The notes below the pieces were generated by a model that was not told where the DNA came from, ran no database searches, and worked only from the letters and a program-made list of their open reading frames with translations. Source: an uncultured Limnohabitans sp. (GTDB taxonomy: Bacteria > Pseudomonadota > Gammaproteobacteria > Burkholderiales > Burkholderiaceae_C). From it: a stretch of DNA of 30,657 nt. The position numbers were made by a program, and so were the translations under genes. This document shows positions 1 to 8,991 of this stretch, piece after piece; within the stretch, counting starts at the first letter, position 1; each line of letters begins with the position of its first letter. The stretch is taken from the NCBI GenBank assembly GCA_937928195.1, contig CALEYZ010000089.1:1-30657 (forward strand). The letters are read 5' to 3'.

Positions 1-497
1 GCGCCATGGCCATGGAGGCTGTCGGCCGAGCCGCAGGCGCTGTGGTGGTGGAAGTTCGTCGCCAGTTCAGCGAAATCAAGGGCATCATGGAAGGCACAGC
101 CAAACCAGAGTATGGCCGCGCTGTTGACATGCTGACCACCGCAGCCATCAAAGAAATGGTGATCCCTAGCTTGTTGCCAGTGGTTGCACCCATCGTGGTC
201 GGTTTGCTCTTAGGCCCCAAGGCCCTGGGCGGCTTGCTGATGGGCACCATCGTGACCGGTTTGTTTGTGGCCATTTCCATGTGCACTGGCGGCGGTGCTT
301 GGGACAATGCCAAGAAGTACATTGAAGACGGTCATCACGGCGGTAAGGGTTCCGAAGCCCACAAGGCTGCTGTGACCGGCGATACGGTGGGCGACCCCTA
401 CAAAGACACTGCGGGCCCTGCCATCAATCCATTGATCAAAATCATCAACATTGTGGCGCTGCTCATTGTGCCTTTGGTGATGAAGTTCCACAGTTGA
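1..497 (+). CDS. hppA: Membrane-bound proton-translocating pyrophosphatase, C-terminal part
   Basis: This is the last ~164 residues of a V-type, membrane-integral pyrophosphatase that couples PPi hydrolysis to ion pumping across the inner membrane. The frame is open to the left edge, so the gene is truncated by the window; the ATG at position 6 is an internal Met. Family hallmarks seen are AVGRAAGAVVVEVRRQF near the start, the motif GDTVGDPYKDTAGPAINP and a final hydrophobic helix ending LLIVPLVMKFHS. The ending TAGPAINP resembles K+-independent H+-pumping members (Rhodospirillum-like) more than the TSGPS(M/L)N form of K+-dependent enzymes. The diagnostic GNTT(K/A) region lies outside the window, so ion specificity is inference. 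A strong intrinsic terminator follows 50 bp downstream, so this gene ends its transcription unit. Confidence 0.93.
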   Translation, partial: AMAMEAVGRAAGAVVVEVRRQFSEIKGIMEGTAKPEYGRAVDMLTTAAIKEMVIPSLLPVVAPIVVGLLLGPKALGGLLMGTIVTGLFVAISMCTGGGAWDNAKKYIEDGHHGGKGSEAHKAAVTGDTVGDPYKDTAGPAINPLIKIINIVALLIVPLVMKFHS

Positions 498-547
498 TCT
501 GCTGTTCTTGCTGGCGGACTGTTTGAGGTCCGCCACGCAAGTGACAC

Positions 548-582
548 AAAGCCCGCGCATGGCCTTCATCGCGGGCTTTTTT
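548..582 (+). terminator. Rho-independent terminator after hppA
   Basis: A 10-bp stem (AAAGCCCGCG at 548-557 pairing with CGCGGGCTTT at 570-579) encloses a 12-nt loop and is followed by a run of T residues ending at 582. It sits between the hppA stop and the next start codon at 600, so it should isolate hppA from the aldehyde dehydrogenase gene. Confidence 0.9.
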
Positions 583-599
583 ACGCGCAAAATAGCGGC

Positions 600-2033
600 A
601 TGCAACTCAATTTCATTCACAACCAATCGGTGGCCAGTCAAAGTGGGCAAACATTGCCAGTGATTGACCCGTCAGATGGTCAAACCTTTGACCACATTCA
701 GCGCAGCAACGCCCAAGACATTGACAGGGCCGTGCAGTCTTCGCGCGAATGCTTTGAAGGACCTTGGTCCAAATTGAATGCAGCAGAACGTGGCCGTTTG
801 CTGATGGCCTTGTCTCGCAAAGTGACAGAGCACGCAGATGAGTTGATGCGACTGGAGCAGCGTGATTGCGGCAAACCCACACAACAAGCCATGGCCGATG
901 CACGCGCACTGGCCCGCTACTTTGAGTTCTATGCCGGTGCTTGCGACAAGTTTCATGGCGAGACCCTTCCCTACCAAAACGGCTACAGCGTTTTGACATG
1001 GCGCGAGCCGCACGGCGTCACTGGCCATGTGGTGCCATGGAATTACCCCATGCAAATTTTTGGTCGGTGTGTTGGCGGCGCATTGGCAGCGGGCAATGTC
1101 TGCGTGGTCAAGCCTGCAGAAGATGCGTGTTTAAGCCTGATTCGTGTTGCGCAATTGGCCGCTGAAGTGGGTTTCCCACCGGGCGCCATCAACATCGTGA
1201 CGGGCTTGGGACACGAAGTGGGCGACGCCTTGGCCAAGCACCCCGGTATTGACCACATCAGTTTCACAGGCAGCCCGAATGTGGGCACCCTCATCCAACA
1301 AGCTGCAGCAGCAAGGCATTGCCCCGTGACGTTGGAGCTGGGCGGCAAAAGTCCGCAAATCATTTTTGCAGATGCCGACTTGGATGCGGCCGTGCCCGTC
1401 ATCATCAATGCCATCGTTCAAAACTCTGGCCAAACTTGCAGTGCGGGTTCTCGTGTGCTAATCGAGAAAAGCATTTATGAGCCCTTGCTGGTGCGGCTGG
1501 GTGAGGCCTTCTCCAAGTTGCGGGTGGGCCCTGCCGCAGCTGACTTGAACTTGGGGCCACTCATCCGTGCCTCTCAAAAACAAAGGGTCAACGGCTTTTT
1601 AGAAGACGCCAAAGCCGCTGGCATCCCCATCGTGGCGCAAGGCACGGTCGTACCGGATGCCCCCGAGTCTGGTTTTTACCAAGCACCCGTGTTGTTGCGT
1701 GATGTGCCTGTCCATCACCGCGTGGCCCAAGAAGAAGTTTTTGGTCCGGTGTTGTCCGCCATGTGTTTCGAAGGCGAGGATCAAGCTGTTGAGATGGCCA
1801 ATGCCACGTCCTTCGGATTGGTTGCGGGGGTTTGGACGCGTGATGGCGGGCGTCAGTTCAGAATGGCCAAGCGACTGCGCAGTGGTCAAGTCTTCATCAA
1901 CAACTACGGCGCTGGTGGCGGTGTGGAATTGCCCTTTGGCGGCGTGAAGTCCTCGGGCCACGGCCGTGAAAAAGGTTTCGAAGCACTGTATGGTTTCACC
2001 ACCTTGAAAACGGTGGCCATTCACCACGGCTAA
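600..2033 (+). CDS. NAD(P)-dependent aldehyde dehydrogenase family protein
   Basis: This 477-residue protein has full ALDH-superfamily length and oxidises an aldehyde to the carboxylic acid with NAD(P)+. Visible motifs are PWNYP with the oxyanion-hole Asn148, the cofactor-binding Lys171 in VVKPAE, SFTGSPNVG for the Rossmann turn (223-229), the general base Glu246 in LELGGKSP, the nucleophile Cys280 in SGQTCSAGSR, and EEVFGPV. The overall pattern resembles betaine-aldehyde or gamma-aminobutyraldehyde dehydrogenases, but the substrate cannot be read from sequence. The ATG at 600 has no Shine-Dalgarno sequence; a -10-like CAAAAT (588-593) ends 6 nt before it, so the transcript may be leaderless. 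An SDR gene follows after 28 bp, suggesting a two-step alcohol/aldehyde oxidation pair. Confidence 0.93.
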   Translation: MQLNFIHNQSVASQSGQTLPVIDPSDGQTFDHIQRSNAQDIDRAVQSSRECFEGPWSKLNAAERGRLLMALSRKVTEHADELMRLEQRDCGKPTQQAMADARALARYFEFYAGACDKFHGETLPYQNGYSVLTWREPHGVTGHVVPWNYPMQIFGRCVGGALAAGNVCVVKPAEDACLSLIRVAQLAAEVGFPPGAINIVTGLGHEVGDALAKHPGIDHISFTGSPNVGTLIQQAAAARHCPVTLELGGKSPQIIFADADLDAAVPVIINAIVQNSGQTCSAGSRVLIEKSIYEPLLVRLGEAFSKLRVGPAAADLNLGPLIRASQKQRVNGFLEDAKAAGIPIVAQGTVVPDAPESGFYQAPVLLRDVPVHHRVAQEEVFGPVLSAMCFEGEDQAVEMANATSFGLVAGVWTRDGGRQFRMAKRLRSGQVFINNYGAGGGVELPFGGVKSSGHGREKGFEALYGFTTLKTVAIHHG

Positions 2034-2061
2034 CCCTCTCATTTGAACAACAGGATTTACC

Positions 2062-2823
2062 ATGAACATTAATCAAAAAGTCGTCATCGTCACAGGCTCG
2101 GGTGGCGGCATTGGCGAAGGCATTGCCAAACACTTCGCAGCCCATGGTGCCAAAGTCTTGGTCAATGACATCAACACCGCGGCAGGTGAAAAAGTGGTCA
2201 AAGACATTCAGGCGGACGGCGGCACGGCAGCCTTCTTTGCTGCCGATGTCACCAGTTCAAAGGATGTCAAAGCCTTGGTGCAAGAAGCTGTCAAACTTTG
2301 GGGCCACCTGGACGTGATGATCAACAACGCAGGTTGGACACACCGCAACCGGCCAGCCCTGGAAGTCAGCGAAGACGAATTTGACAGGTGTTTTGCCGTC
2401 AATATGAAAAGCATTTACTTGGCCACCGTTCACGCAGTGCCAGAGTTTCGCAAAAATGGGGGGGGCTCGTTCATCAACATCGCCTCGACCGCAGGCATTC
2501 GCCCTCGCCCAGGTCTGACTTGGTACAACGGCTCGAAAGGTGCCGTGATCACCACCAGCAAATCTTTGGCGGCCGAATTAGGCCCCGACAACATTCGCGT
2601 CAATTGCATCAACCCGGTGTTCAATCCCGACACAGGCTTGTCCGCTGAATTTGCAGGGGGTCCGGTCGACGAAGCCAAGCGTGCCAAATTCATGGCCACC
2701 ATTCCATTGGGCCGCTTCTCAACGTCATTGGATGTGGCCAACGCCGCCTTGTACCTGGCCAGCGATGAAGGTTCGTTCATCAGTGGTGTGTGCATCGAAG
2801 TCGACGGCGCACGCTGTGTCTGA
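2062..2823 (+). CDS. Short-chain dehydrogenase/reductase (SDR) family oxidoreductase
   Basis: A 253-residue classical SDR, the usual length for the family. It shows the cofactor motif TGSGGGIGEG (11-20), an Asp37 typical of NAD preference, NNAG (88-91), the structural Asn114, and the catalytic set Ser142, Tyr155 and Lys159 in YNGSK. It ends with the common IEVDGARCV tail. The likely role is NAD-dependent oxidation or reduction of a hydroxyl/keto group; the substrate is unknown. It follows the aldehyde dehydrogenase by 28 bp, with AGGA upstream of the ATG, so the two probably form one operon and act on successive intermediates. Its 3' end overlaps the GTG start of moaA by 8 bp. Confidence 0.93.
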   Translation: MNINQKVVIVTGSGGGIGEGIAKHFAAHGAKVLVNDINTAAGEKVVKDIQADGGTAAFFAADVTSSKDVKALVQEAVKLWGHLDVMINNAGWTHRNRPALEVSEDEFDRCFAVNMKSIYLATVHAVPEFRKNGGGSFINIASTAGIRPRPGLTWYNGSKGAVITTSKSLAAELGPDNIRVNCINPVFNPDTGLSAEFAGGPVDEAKRAKFMATIPLGRFSTSLDVANAALYLASDEGSFISGVCIEVDGARCV

Positions 2824-3976
2824 ACGCGTCATTCCAATCATCAGCCAGCCGCTGGGGCAATTACCGATTCCTCAGTTTCCAAACATCGGCAGCGACACGT
2901 CTGGCCATGCATTGGACCGACTGAACAGGCCCTTGCGCGATCTGCGCATCAGCGTCACGGACCGTTGTAATTTCCGCTGCAGCTACTGCATGCCAAAAGA
3001 AATTTTCAATAACGAGTACACCTACCTCCCCCAGAGCGCGCTGTTGAGTTTTGAAGAGATCACACGCGCAGCGCAAAGTTTTATTGCGTTGGGTGTTGAG
3101 AAAATCAGACTGACCGGTGGCGAGCCTCTGCTGCGCAAAAATCTAGAAGTGCTCATTGCGCAACTTGCCGCCTTAAGAACCGCATCTGGCCACGCCCTGG
3201 ACATCACACTCACCACCAATGGCTCTCTACTGGCGCGCAAAGCACAAAGCCTGAAAGATGCGGGTTTGCAACGCGTCACTGTCAGCTTGGATGGCTTGGA
3301 CGACGCCGTGTTCAAAAGCATGAACGATGTGGACTTTCCGGTCAGTGACGTCTTAGAGGGCATTGCCGCAGCGCAAGCCGCTGGTCTAGGCCCTATCAAA
3401 GTGAACATGGTGGTCAAGCGCGGCACCAATGAGCAAGAAATATTGCCGATGGCCCGTTACTTCAAAGGCACAGGCATTGCCCTGCGTTTCATTGAATACA
3501 TGGATGTTGGCGCCACCAATGGCTGGCGCATGCATGAAGTCATGCCCAGCGCAGAAGTTTTGCAACTGTTGCAGACTGAGCTTGCGCTGACGCCTTTGAC
3601 AGCAACACAAAAAGGTGAAACGGCCGAGCGCTGGGGCCACTTGAATGCACAAGGTGAACACGATCCGAGTTTGGGTGAAATTGGCTTCATCAGCAGCGTG
3701 ACGAAAGCATTTTGCAGCGATTGCAACCGCGCCCGTTTGACCACCGAAGGTCAACTCTACTTATGTCTGTTTGCAAGTCAGGGCTACGACCTCAAACCCC
3801 TGGTCAGAGACAACCCGCATCCAGAATCACTGACGCAAGCCATTGCGGCCATTTGGTCGCAACGCACGGACCGGTACTCTGAATTACGGCGCCAAGAAAT
3901 GAATGATCCTTCTGTGCCCTCCGATAGTGCGGCCCTCAAGCGCCGCAAAGTCGAGATGAGTTACATCGGCGGCTAA
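2816..3976 (+). CDS. moaA: GTP 3',8-cyclase MoaA (molybdenum cofactor synthesis)
   Basis: This radical-SAM enzyme converts GTP to 3',8-cyclo-7,8-dihydro-GTP, the first committed step of molybdenum-cofactor synthesis. From the chosen start it is 386 residues. Cys51, Cys55 and Cys58 (CNFRCSYC) bind the SAM-cleaving 4Fe-4S cluster. A C-terminal CxxC-x13-C set (CSDC...C in the segment around 3713-3768) binds the second cluster, and the protein ends in the conserved GG dipeptide. LTGGEPLLR is also present. The frame is open back to 2651, but everything before 2816 is out-of-frame SDR sequence, so I place the start at GTG 2816. This overlaps the SDR stop by 8 bp and implies translational coupling. 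mobA follows after 27 bp. Confidence 0.92.
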   Translation: MSERVIPIISQPLGQLPIPQFPNIGSDTSGHALDRLNRPLRDLRISVTDRCNFRCSYCMPKEIFNNEYTYLPQSALLSFEEITRAAQSFIALGVEKIRLTGGEPLLRKNLEVLIAQLAALRTASGHALDITLTTNGSLLARKAQSLKDAGLQRVTVSLDGLDDAVFKSMNDVDFPVSDVLEGIAAAQAAGLGPIKVNMVVKRGTNEQEILPMARYFKGTGIALRFIEYMDVGATNGWRMHEVMPSAEVLQLLQTELALTPLTATQKGETAERWGHLNAQGEHDPSLGEIGFISSVTKAFCSDCNRARLTTEGQLYLCLFASQGYDLKPLVRDNPHPESLTQAIAAIWSQRTDRYSELRRQEMNDPSVPSDSAALKRRKVEMSYIGG

Positions 3977-4003
3977 AGTCTTTCCCTTCTGAAAAACCCA
4001 TCC

Positions 4004-4627
4004 ATGAACGAACACAGCATTACCGGTTTAATTTTGGCAGGCGGCAGAGGCGCACGCATGGGCGGCATTGACAAAGGACTTCAAAATTTCAATGGGACAC
4101 CGCTGACCCTTCACGCACTGATGCGACTGCAAATGCAAGAAGGCACGCCACTGTCCGAAGTCATGATTGTGGCCAATCGAAACTTGTCCGCCTACGAATC
4201 ATTGGGGGTTCAAGTATGGCCAGACAGCACCGATGGCTTTGCTGGCCCGTTGGCAGGCTTTCTCACTGGATTAGAGCGTTGTGAGACCGAATTGCTACTC
4301 ACCGTACCTTGCGACAGCCCCTTGTTTCCTTTGGACCTAACGCAAAGATTGCACGACGCATTGCAACAACAAAATGCCGACATTGCAGTGGCTGCAGCTC
4401 GCGAGGAAGATGGCAGCGTGAGGCCTCAACCCGTTTTCTGCCTGATGCGCGTGCGCTTGCTTGAAAGTCTGGTGAAGTTCATGCAAGCAGGTGGCAGAAA
4501 AATCGATGCGTGGACAGCTCAACATGCCTGCGTTGTGGTGCCTTTTGACACCCCCGACATTGACCCTCGTGCATTCTTCAATGCCAATACGCTGGAAGAA
4601 CTGCATCGCCTCGAAAAGACCACATGA
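4004..4627 (+). CDS. mobA: Molybdenum cofactor guanylyltransferase MobA
   Basis: A 207-residue cytoplasmic nucleotidyltransferase expected to attach GMP to Mo-molybdopterin, giving the bis-MGD precursor used by DMSO-reductase-family enzymes. The N-terminal signature LAGGRGARMGGIDKGL (11-26) is the GTP-binding loop of the MobA family, and LLTVPCDSPLFP follows mid-protein as the metal-binding DxP-like segment. Length is close to E. coli MobA (about 194 residues). It lies between moaA and moeA in the same direction, and its TGA overlaps the moeA ATG (ATGA), so the two are probably translationally coupled. The presence of mobA implies that the cell makes MGD-type molybdoenzymes; none is encoded in this window. 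Confidence 0.92.
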   Translation: MNEHSITGLILAGGRGARMGGIDKGLQNFNGTPLTLHALMRLQMQEGTPLSEVMIVANRNLSAYESLGVQVWPDSTDGFAGPLAGFLTGLERCETELLLTVPCDSPLFPLDLTQRLHDALQQQNADIAVAAAREEDGSVRPQPVFCLMRVRLLESLVKFMQAGGRKIDAWTAQHACVVVPFDTPDIDPRAFFNANTLEELHRLEKTT

Positions 4628-5898
4628 CACACACCCAGTCACTGGCAGAGATTGCTGCCAACCTGCAAGGGTATGACCCTCAATCTTTGCCCGCCAATGA
4701 TGTTTTGAGTTTTCTCAGTCAAATGGTCACGCCGATGACGGCGTTGGAAGATGTACCGATTTTTGAAGCATTGAACCGTGTCATTGGCGTTGATGTGATC
4801 AGTCCCATCAACGTCCCCCCTCACGACAATTCGGCCATGGACGGCTATGCATTCAATGGTCTACAGCTGCAGTCTCAGCAGCCGTTGAATCTGAAAGTGG
4901 TGGGTACCGCGCTGGCCGGCAAAGCCTGGCAAGGCAGCGTCATGACCGATGAGTGTGTCAAAATCATGACGGGTGCCATCATGCCAAACGGCCTGGACAC
5001 CGTGGTGCCTCACGAACTTTGCCGCGTGACGGCAGACAGAATTGAAATTCCTGCAGGACTGCTCCGTGCTGGAGACAACCGACGCCTATGCGGCGAAGAT
5101 TTGAAAATGGACAGTCCCGCACTGAAAAAAGGGGCTTGGGTCACACCCGCGGCAGTTGGCCTGCTGGCCAGCTTAGGCCTGCCTAAAGTCCAGGTTGTCC
5201 GGCGCTTGAAGGTCGCTTACTTTTCCACGGGGGATGAAATTCTCAGCTTGGGTGAAGCACCGCGAGAAGGTGCTGTGTACGACAGCAATCGCTATACCGT
5301 TTTTGGCATGCTGCAAGATCTGGGCTGCGAGATGATTGACATGGGTGTCGTACGTGATGACCCTGTCCTCTTAGAGGCCGCTTTCACCAAGGCAGCGCAG
5401 GTGGCCGATGCCGTCATCACCAGTGGGGGCGTCAGCGTGGGTGAAGCCGACTTCACCAAAGCCATGATGAAAAAATTGGGCGATGTGGCGTTTTGGAAAA
5501 TCGCCATGCGGCCGGGCCGTCCCATGGCGGTTGGCCGATTAACACAGGATGACCGCTCTTGCGTGTTATTTGGTTTGCCTGGCAATCCAGTGGCCGTCAT
5601 GGTCACCTTCTTAGCATTTGTGAAGCCGACACTGTTGCAAATGATGGGGGCAACAGATTCGCCAAGGCCCATGGCCCGAGCCAAATCACAAGAGGTCTTG
5701 CGCAAAAAACCAGGTCGAACAGAGTATCAGCGTGGCATTGCAACTCGCAATGAAAAAGGCGATCTGCAAGTCAAGACCACAGGCAACCAAGGCTCTGGTG
5801 TTTTGAGCTCCATGGTTCAGGCCAACTGCTTGATTGTGCTGTCACATTCCCAGTCAACCGCACAAGTGGGTGACTGGGTGGATGTCTTGATGCTCTAG
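4624..5898 (+). CDS. moeA: Molybdopterin molybdenumtransferase MoeA
   Basis: This 424-residue protein inserts molybdate into adenylylated molybdopterin. Family motifs seen are PPHDNSAMDGYA (65-76), KIMTGAIMPNGLDTVV, the MoaB/Mog-like domain segment TSGGVSVGEADF, MRPGRPMAVGRL and GLPGNPVAVMVTF, followed by the C-terminal domain IV. The length matches E. coli MoeA (411). The start overlaps the mobA stop by 4 bp. It is the last gene of the ALDH-SDR-moaA-mobA-moeA run. The stop at 5896-5898 is only 3 bp from the stop of the convergent RND pump gene, so there is no room for a separate terminator between them. Confidence 0.95.
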   Translation: MTHTQSLAEIAANLQGYDPQSLPANDVLSFLSQMVTPMTALEDVPIFEALNRVIGVDVISPINVPPHDNSAMDGYAFNGLQLQSQQPLNLKVVGTALAGKAWQGSVMTDECVKIMTGAIMPNGLDTVVPHELCRVTADRIEIPAGLLRAGDNRRLCGEDLKMDSPALKKGAWVTPAAVGLLASLGLPKVQVVRRLKVAYFSTGDEILSLGEAPREGAVYDSNRYTVFGMLQDLGCEMIDMGVVRDDPVLLEAAFTKAAQVADAVITSGGVSVGEADFTKAMMKKLGDVAFWKIAMRPGRPMAVGRLTQDDRSCVLFGLPGNPVAVMVTFLAFVKPTLLQMMGATDSPRPMARAKSQEVLRKKPGRTEYQRGIATRNEKGDLQVKTTGNQGSGVLSSMVQANCLIVLSHSQSTAQVGDWVDVLML

Positions 5899-5901
5899 TA
5901 T

Positions 5902-8900
5902 TTAAGAGTGTGCGTGACCTGCCTCAGCTGGCGCGTCAATCACTTCTTTTTTATTAGGGCCAGGCACAGATTTGCGTGCAAACAAGCTGTACATGGTTGG
6001 CACAACAAAAACTGTGAGCAGTGTCCCGAAGGTCATACCGCCCACAATCACCCAACCGATTTGAATGCGGCTTTCTGCACCAGCACCTTTGGCAAGGGCC
6101 AAAGGCAATGCACCTAAAACCATGGCGCCGGTTGTCATCAAAATGGGACGCAAGCGTTGGCCCGAGGCTTTCACGATGGCGTCGAATGTTTCAACGCCCT
6201 GCTCGCGCAATTGGTTGGTAAATTCCACGATCAAAATACCGTGCTTGGTAATCAGGCCTACCAAAGTAATCAAACCGATTTGTGAGTACACATTGAGCGT
6301 ACCACCGGTTAACTTCAAGGTTATCAAGGCACCAAACATGGAAAGCGGAACAGACAACATGATCACAAAGGGATCGATGAAGCTTTCAAACTGTGCGGCC
6401 AAGACCAAGAAAATAAAAAACAGGGCCAGCACAAACACAATGACCAGCGCGCCTTGCGAATTGCGGAACTCACGCGAGGTGCCATTCAACTCGGTGGTGT
6501 AACCAGTCTTCAAGATGCCAGCTGCGGTGGTATCTAAAAACTTCAAGGCATCGCCCAACGCGTAATCAGGCGCCAAGTTGGAGGTGATGGAGACTGAACG
6601 TCGTTGGCCGAAGTGATTCAACTCGCGCGGTGAAACGCTTTCGCGAACTTTGACCAATGCTGACAAAGGAATCACGGTGTCATTTCGCCCCCTGACGTAG
6701 ATGTTGTCAATGTCATCTGGCGAGTTTCGGCCTGTGGCTTGGGTTTGAACAATCACATCGTATTGTTCTGCATCACGTTTGTAACGTGTCACAGCACGAC
6801 CGCCCAACATCGTTTCCACGGCCCGCGCCACGACATCCACACTGACACCCAGTTCTGTGGCCTTCACGCGGTCTACATCAATGCGAAGCTCTGGCTTGTT
6901 CAGACGCAAGTCCACATCAGGCGCGATGAAGCCCGGATTTTTGGCAATGGCATCCAGCATCTGGCGTGTCACTGCATTCAGATTTTGATAACTGTCAGAG
7001 GTTTGGATCACGAAGTTCACAGGACGCTCGCGGAAGCCTTGGCCCAGCGATGGTGGCGTGATGGGAAATGCATTGATGCCCGCAATGCCATTGAATTTTC
7101 CTTGTAATTCACGGGCGATCTCCAAAGTGGTTCGCTTGCGTTGATCCCAATCGACTGCGCGATAAATGACACTGCCTTGGGCTACCGTGGGATTGCCCAA
7201 GTTGGCAAAAATTCGGTCAAACTCTGGATACGCACTGCCGATTTTTTCGAGCGATTTGGCGTATTTGTCTGTGTAGTCCAATGTGGAACCATCGGGCGCT
7301 GTCACCGTTGCCAAAATGGTGCCACGATCTTCCAAGGGCGATAGCTCTTGTTTCATGGTTGGATAGACCAACACGATGCCCACGCCACAAGCGGCCATGA
7401 CGGACACCACAAGCCATCGCGCTTTTTTCAGAACGGTACGAAGCAAGTTTTCGTAACCATTAGACAGACTGGTCAGGATTTTCTCCATGAACACGTCAAA
7501 GCGATTGGGGTTGGGATTGTGGCGCAATAGCAAAGAACTCATCATGGGCGACAAGGTAAGCGCCACAAAACCCGAGACCAACACGGCGCCAGCCAAAGCC
7601 AATGCAAACTCACTGAACAATTTGCCAGTTCGACCCGGTGTGAAAGCAAGAGGGGCAAACACAGCAGCCAGTGTCAGTGACATGGCAACGATGGCAAAGC
7701 CAATTTCTTTGGCACCTTTGATGGCCGCAGAAAATGGATCTAAACCTTCCTCAATGTGTCGAAAAATATTCTCCAGCATCACAATGGCATCGTCCACCAC
7801 CAGACCAATGGCCAGCACCAAAGCAAGCAACGTGAGTGTGTTGATCGTGAACCCCGCCAAAGCCATCATGGCAAAGGTGCCGATCAAACTCACGGGGATG
7901 GTAATGATCGGAATGATGGACGCACGCAGCGTACGAAGGAAAACGAAGATCACCAAAGCCACCAAAATGACCGCTTCCAAAATGGTTTGGAAAACGCTCT
8001 TGATGGACTTGTCAATGAAGACTGAATTGTCGTTGGCCACATCGATGGTCACATCACCTGGCAGATCTTGCTGCAAGCGCGGCATCATGTCGCGAACACC
8101 TTTGGACAACTCCAAAGGATTGGCTGTCGCCTGGCGAATCACACCCGCTGAAATGGATGCTTTGCCATTCAAACGGACTCGGCTTCGATCATCTGCTGCG
8201 CCCTCTTCCACCCTGGCAACATCTCGAATTTTGATGGGAAAGCCATTCACGTTCCGAATGGTGATGTCACCAAACTGCCCCGCTTTGATCAAATCTGTTT
8301 GTGACGTCACACTGAATTCACGTTGCTGCGATTCGATGCGACCAGCCGGCAATTCCAAATTGCTTCGACGAATGGCATCTTCCACATCTTGTGAAGTTAA
8401 GCGATAGGCCGCCATGCGTCCTGCATCCAGCCAAACGCGCATGGCGTACTTGCGTTCACCGTAAATGCGAACATCGGCCACACCGGTAACCGTTTGCAAA
8501 CGTGGTTTCACCACGCGATTGATCAAGTCATTGATCTGTAGCGGTGACATGGTGTCGCTGGAAAATGCCAACCAAATGACTGGGAAAGCATCTGCCTCTA
8601 CCTTGGCAATGACAGGCTCTTCAATGGCTTGAGGCAAGCGACCACGAATACGTGATGTACGGTCACGTACTTCAGCCGCCGCAGTGTCAGCATCTTTTTC
8701 TAACCGAAACCGAACTGTAATTTGAGATTGATCTGCACGGCTGATGGAGGTAATCACATCGACCGCATCGATACCTGCAATCGAGTCCTCAAGTGGTTTT
8801 GTGACTTGCGACTCGATCACCTCAGCTGAAGCACCTGGGTACTTCACACTGACCGTCACCGTTGGCTCATCGATCTTGGGATATTCGCGGAGAGAAAGTC

Positions 8901-8991
8901 GGTTGAAACTGACCGCACCGATCAACAAAATCAGCAGGGACAAGACGGTCGCGAAGACCGGTCTGCGAATGGAGGTTTCAGCGAGTTGCAT
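5902..8991 (-). CDS. RND-family multidrug efflux pump, inner-membrane permease
   Basis: A 1029-residue HAE-1-type resistance-nodulation-division transporter that would export hydrophobic compounds using proton-motive force. Features include the N-terminal helix after SIRRPVFATVLSLL, the porter segment YPGASAEVIESQVTKPLED, and the transmembrane-4 proton-relay pair in GLVVDDAIVMLENI. TPGRTGKLFSEFALALAGA and the TM10 segment GLITKHGILIVEF with its conserved Lys are also visible. Length is standard (1020-1060). A good Shine-Dalgarno (GAGGT) precedes the ATG, and the start overlaps the fusion-protein gene by 14 bp. No outer-membrane channel gene is present, so the pair may use a TolC/OprM homologue encoded elsewhere. 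Substrate cannot be predicted. Confidence 0.95.
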   Translation of the reverse strand: MQLAETSIRRPVFATVLSLLILLIGAVSFNRLSLREYPKIDEPTVTVSVKYPGASAEVIESQVTKPLEDSIAGIDAVDVITSISRADQSQITVRFRLEKDADTAAAEVRDRTSRIRGRLPQAIEEPVIAKVEADAFPVIWLAFSSDTMSPLQINDLINRVVKPRLQTVTGVADVRIYGERKYAMRVWLDAGRMAAYRLTSQDVEDAIRRSNLELPAGRIESQQREFSVTSQTDLIKAGQFGDITIRNVNGFPIKIRDVARVEEGAADDRSRVRLNGKASISAGVIRQATANPLELSKGVRDMMPRLQQDLPGDVTIDVANDNSVFIDKSIKSVFQTILEAVILVALVIFVFLRTLRASIIPIITIPVSLIGTFAMMALAGFTINTLTLLALVLAIGLVVDDAIVMLENIFRHIEEGLDPFSAAIKGAKEIGFAIVAMSLTLAAVFAPLAFTPGRTGKLFSEFALALAGAVLVSGFVALTLSPMMSSLLLRHNPNPNRFDVFMEKILTSLSNGYENLLRTVLKKARWLVVSVMAACGVGIVLVYPTMKQELSPLEDRGTILATVTAPDGSTLDYTDKYAKSLEKIGSAYPEFDRIFANLGNPTVAQGSVIYRAVDWDQRKRTTLEIARELQGKFNGIAGINAFPITPPSLGQGFRERPVNFVIQTSDSYQNLNAVTRQMLDAIAKNPGFIAPDVDLRLNKPELRIDVDRVKATELGVSVDVVARAVETMLGGRAVTRYKRDAEQYDVIVQTQATGRNSPDDIDNIYVRGRNDTVIPLSALVKVRESVSPRELNHFGQRRSVSITSNLAPDYALGDALKFLDTTAAGILKTGYTTELNGTSREFRNSQGALVIVFVLALFFIFLVLAAQFESFIDPFVIMLSVPLSMFGALITLKLTGGTLNVYSQIGLITLVGLITKHGILIVEFTNQLREQGVETFDAIVKASGQRLRPILMTTGAMVLGALPLALAKGAGAESRIQIGWVIVGGMTFGTLLTVFVVPTMYSLFARKSVPGPNKKEVIDAPAEAGHAHS

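Noticed and set aside
2651..2815. N-terminal extension of moaA frame
   Set aside because: This part is the SDR coding sequence in another frame and has no MoaA similarity; the conserved protein starts at or after GTG 2816.
5880..5915. Possible terminator between convergent moeA and RND pump genes
   Set aside because: Only 3 bp separate the stops; CTCT/AGAG gives a 4-bp stem, too weak to call.
7487..8407. 306-codon open frame on the plus strand opposite the RND pump
   Set aside because: Runs antisense inside a clear RND permease gene; the translation is Met/Thr/Ser-rich without family motifs, as expected for a codon-bias shadow.
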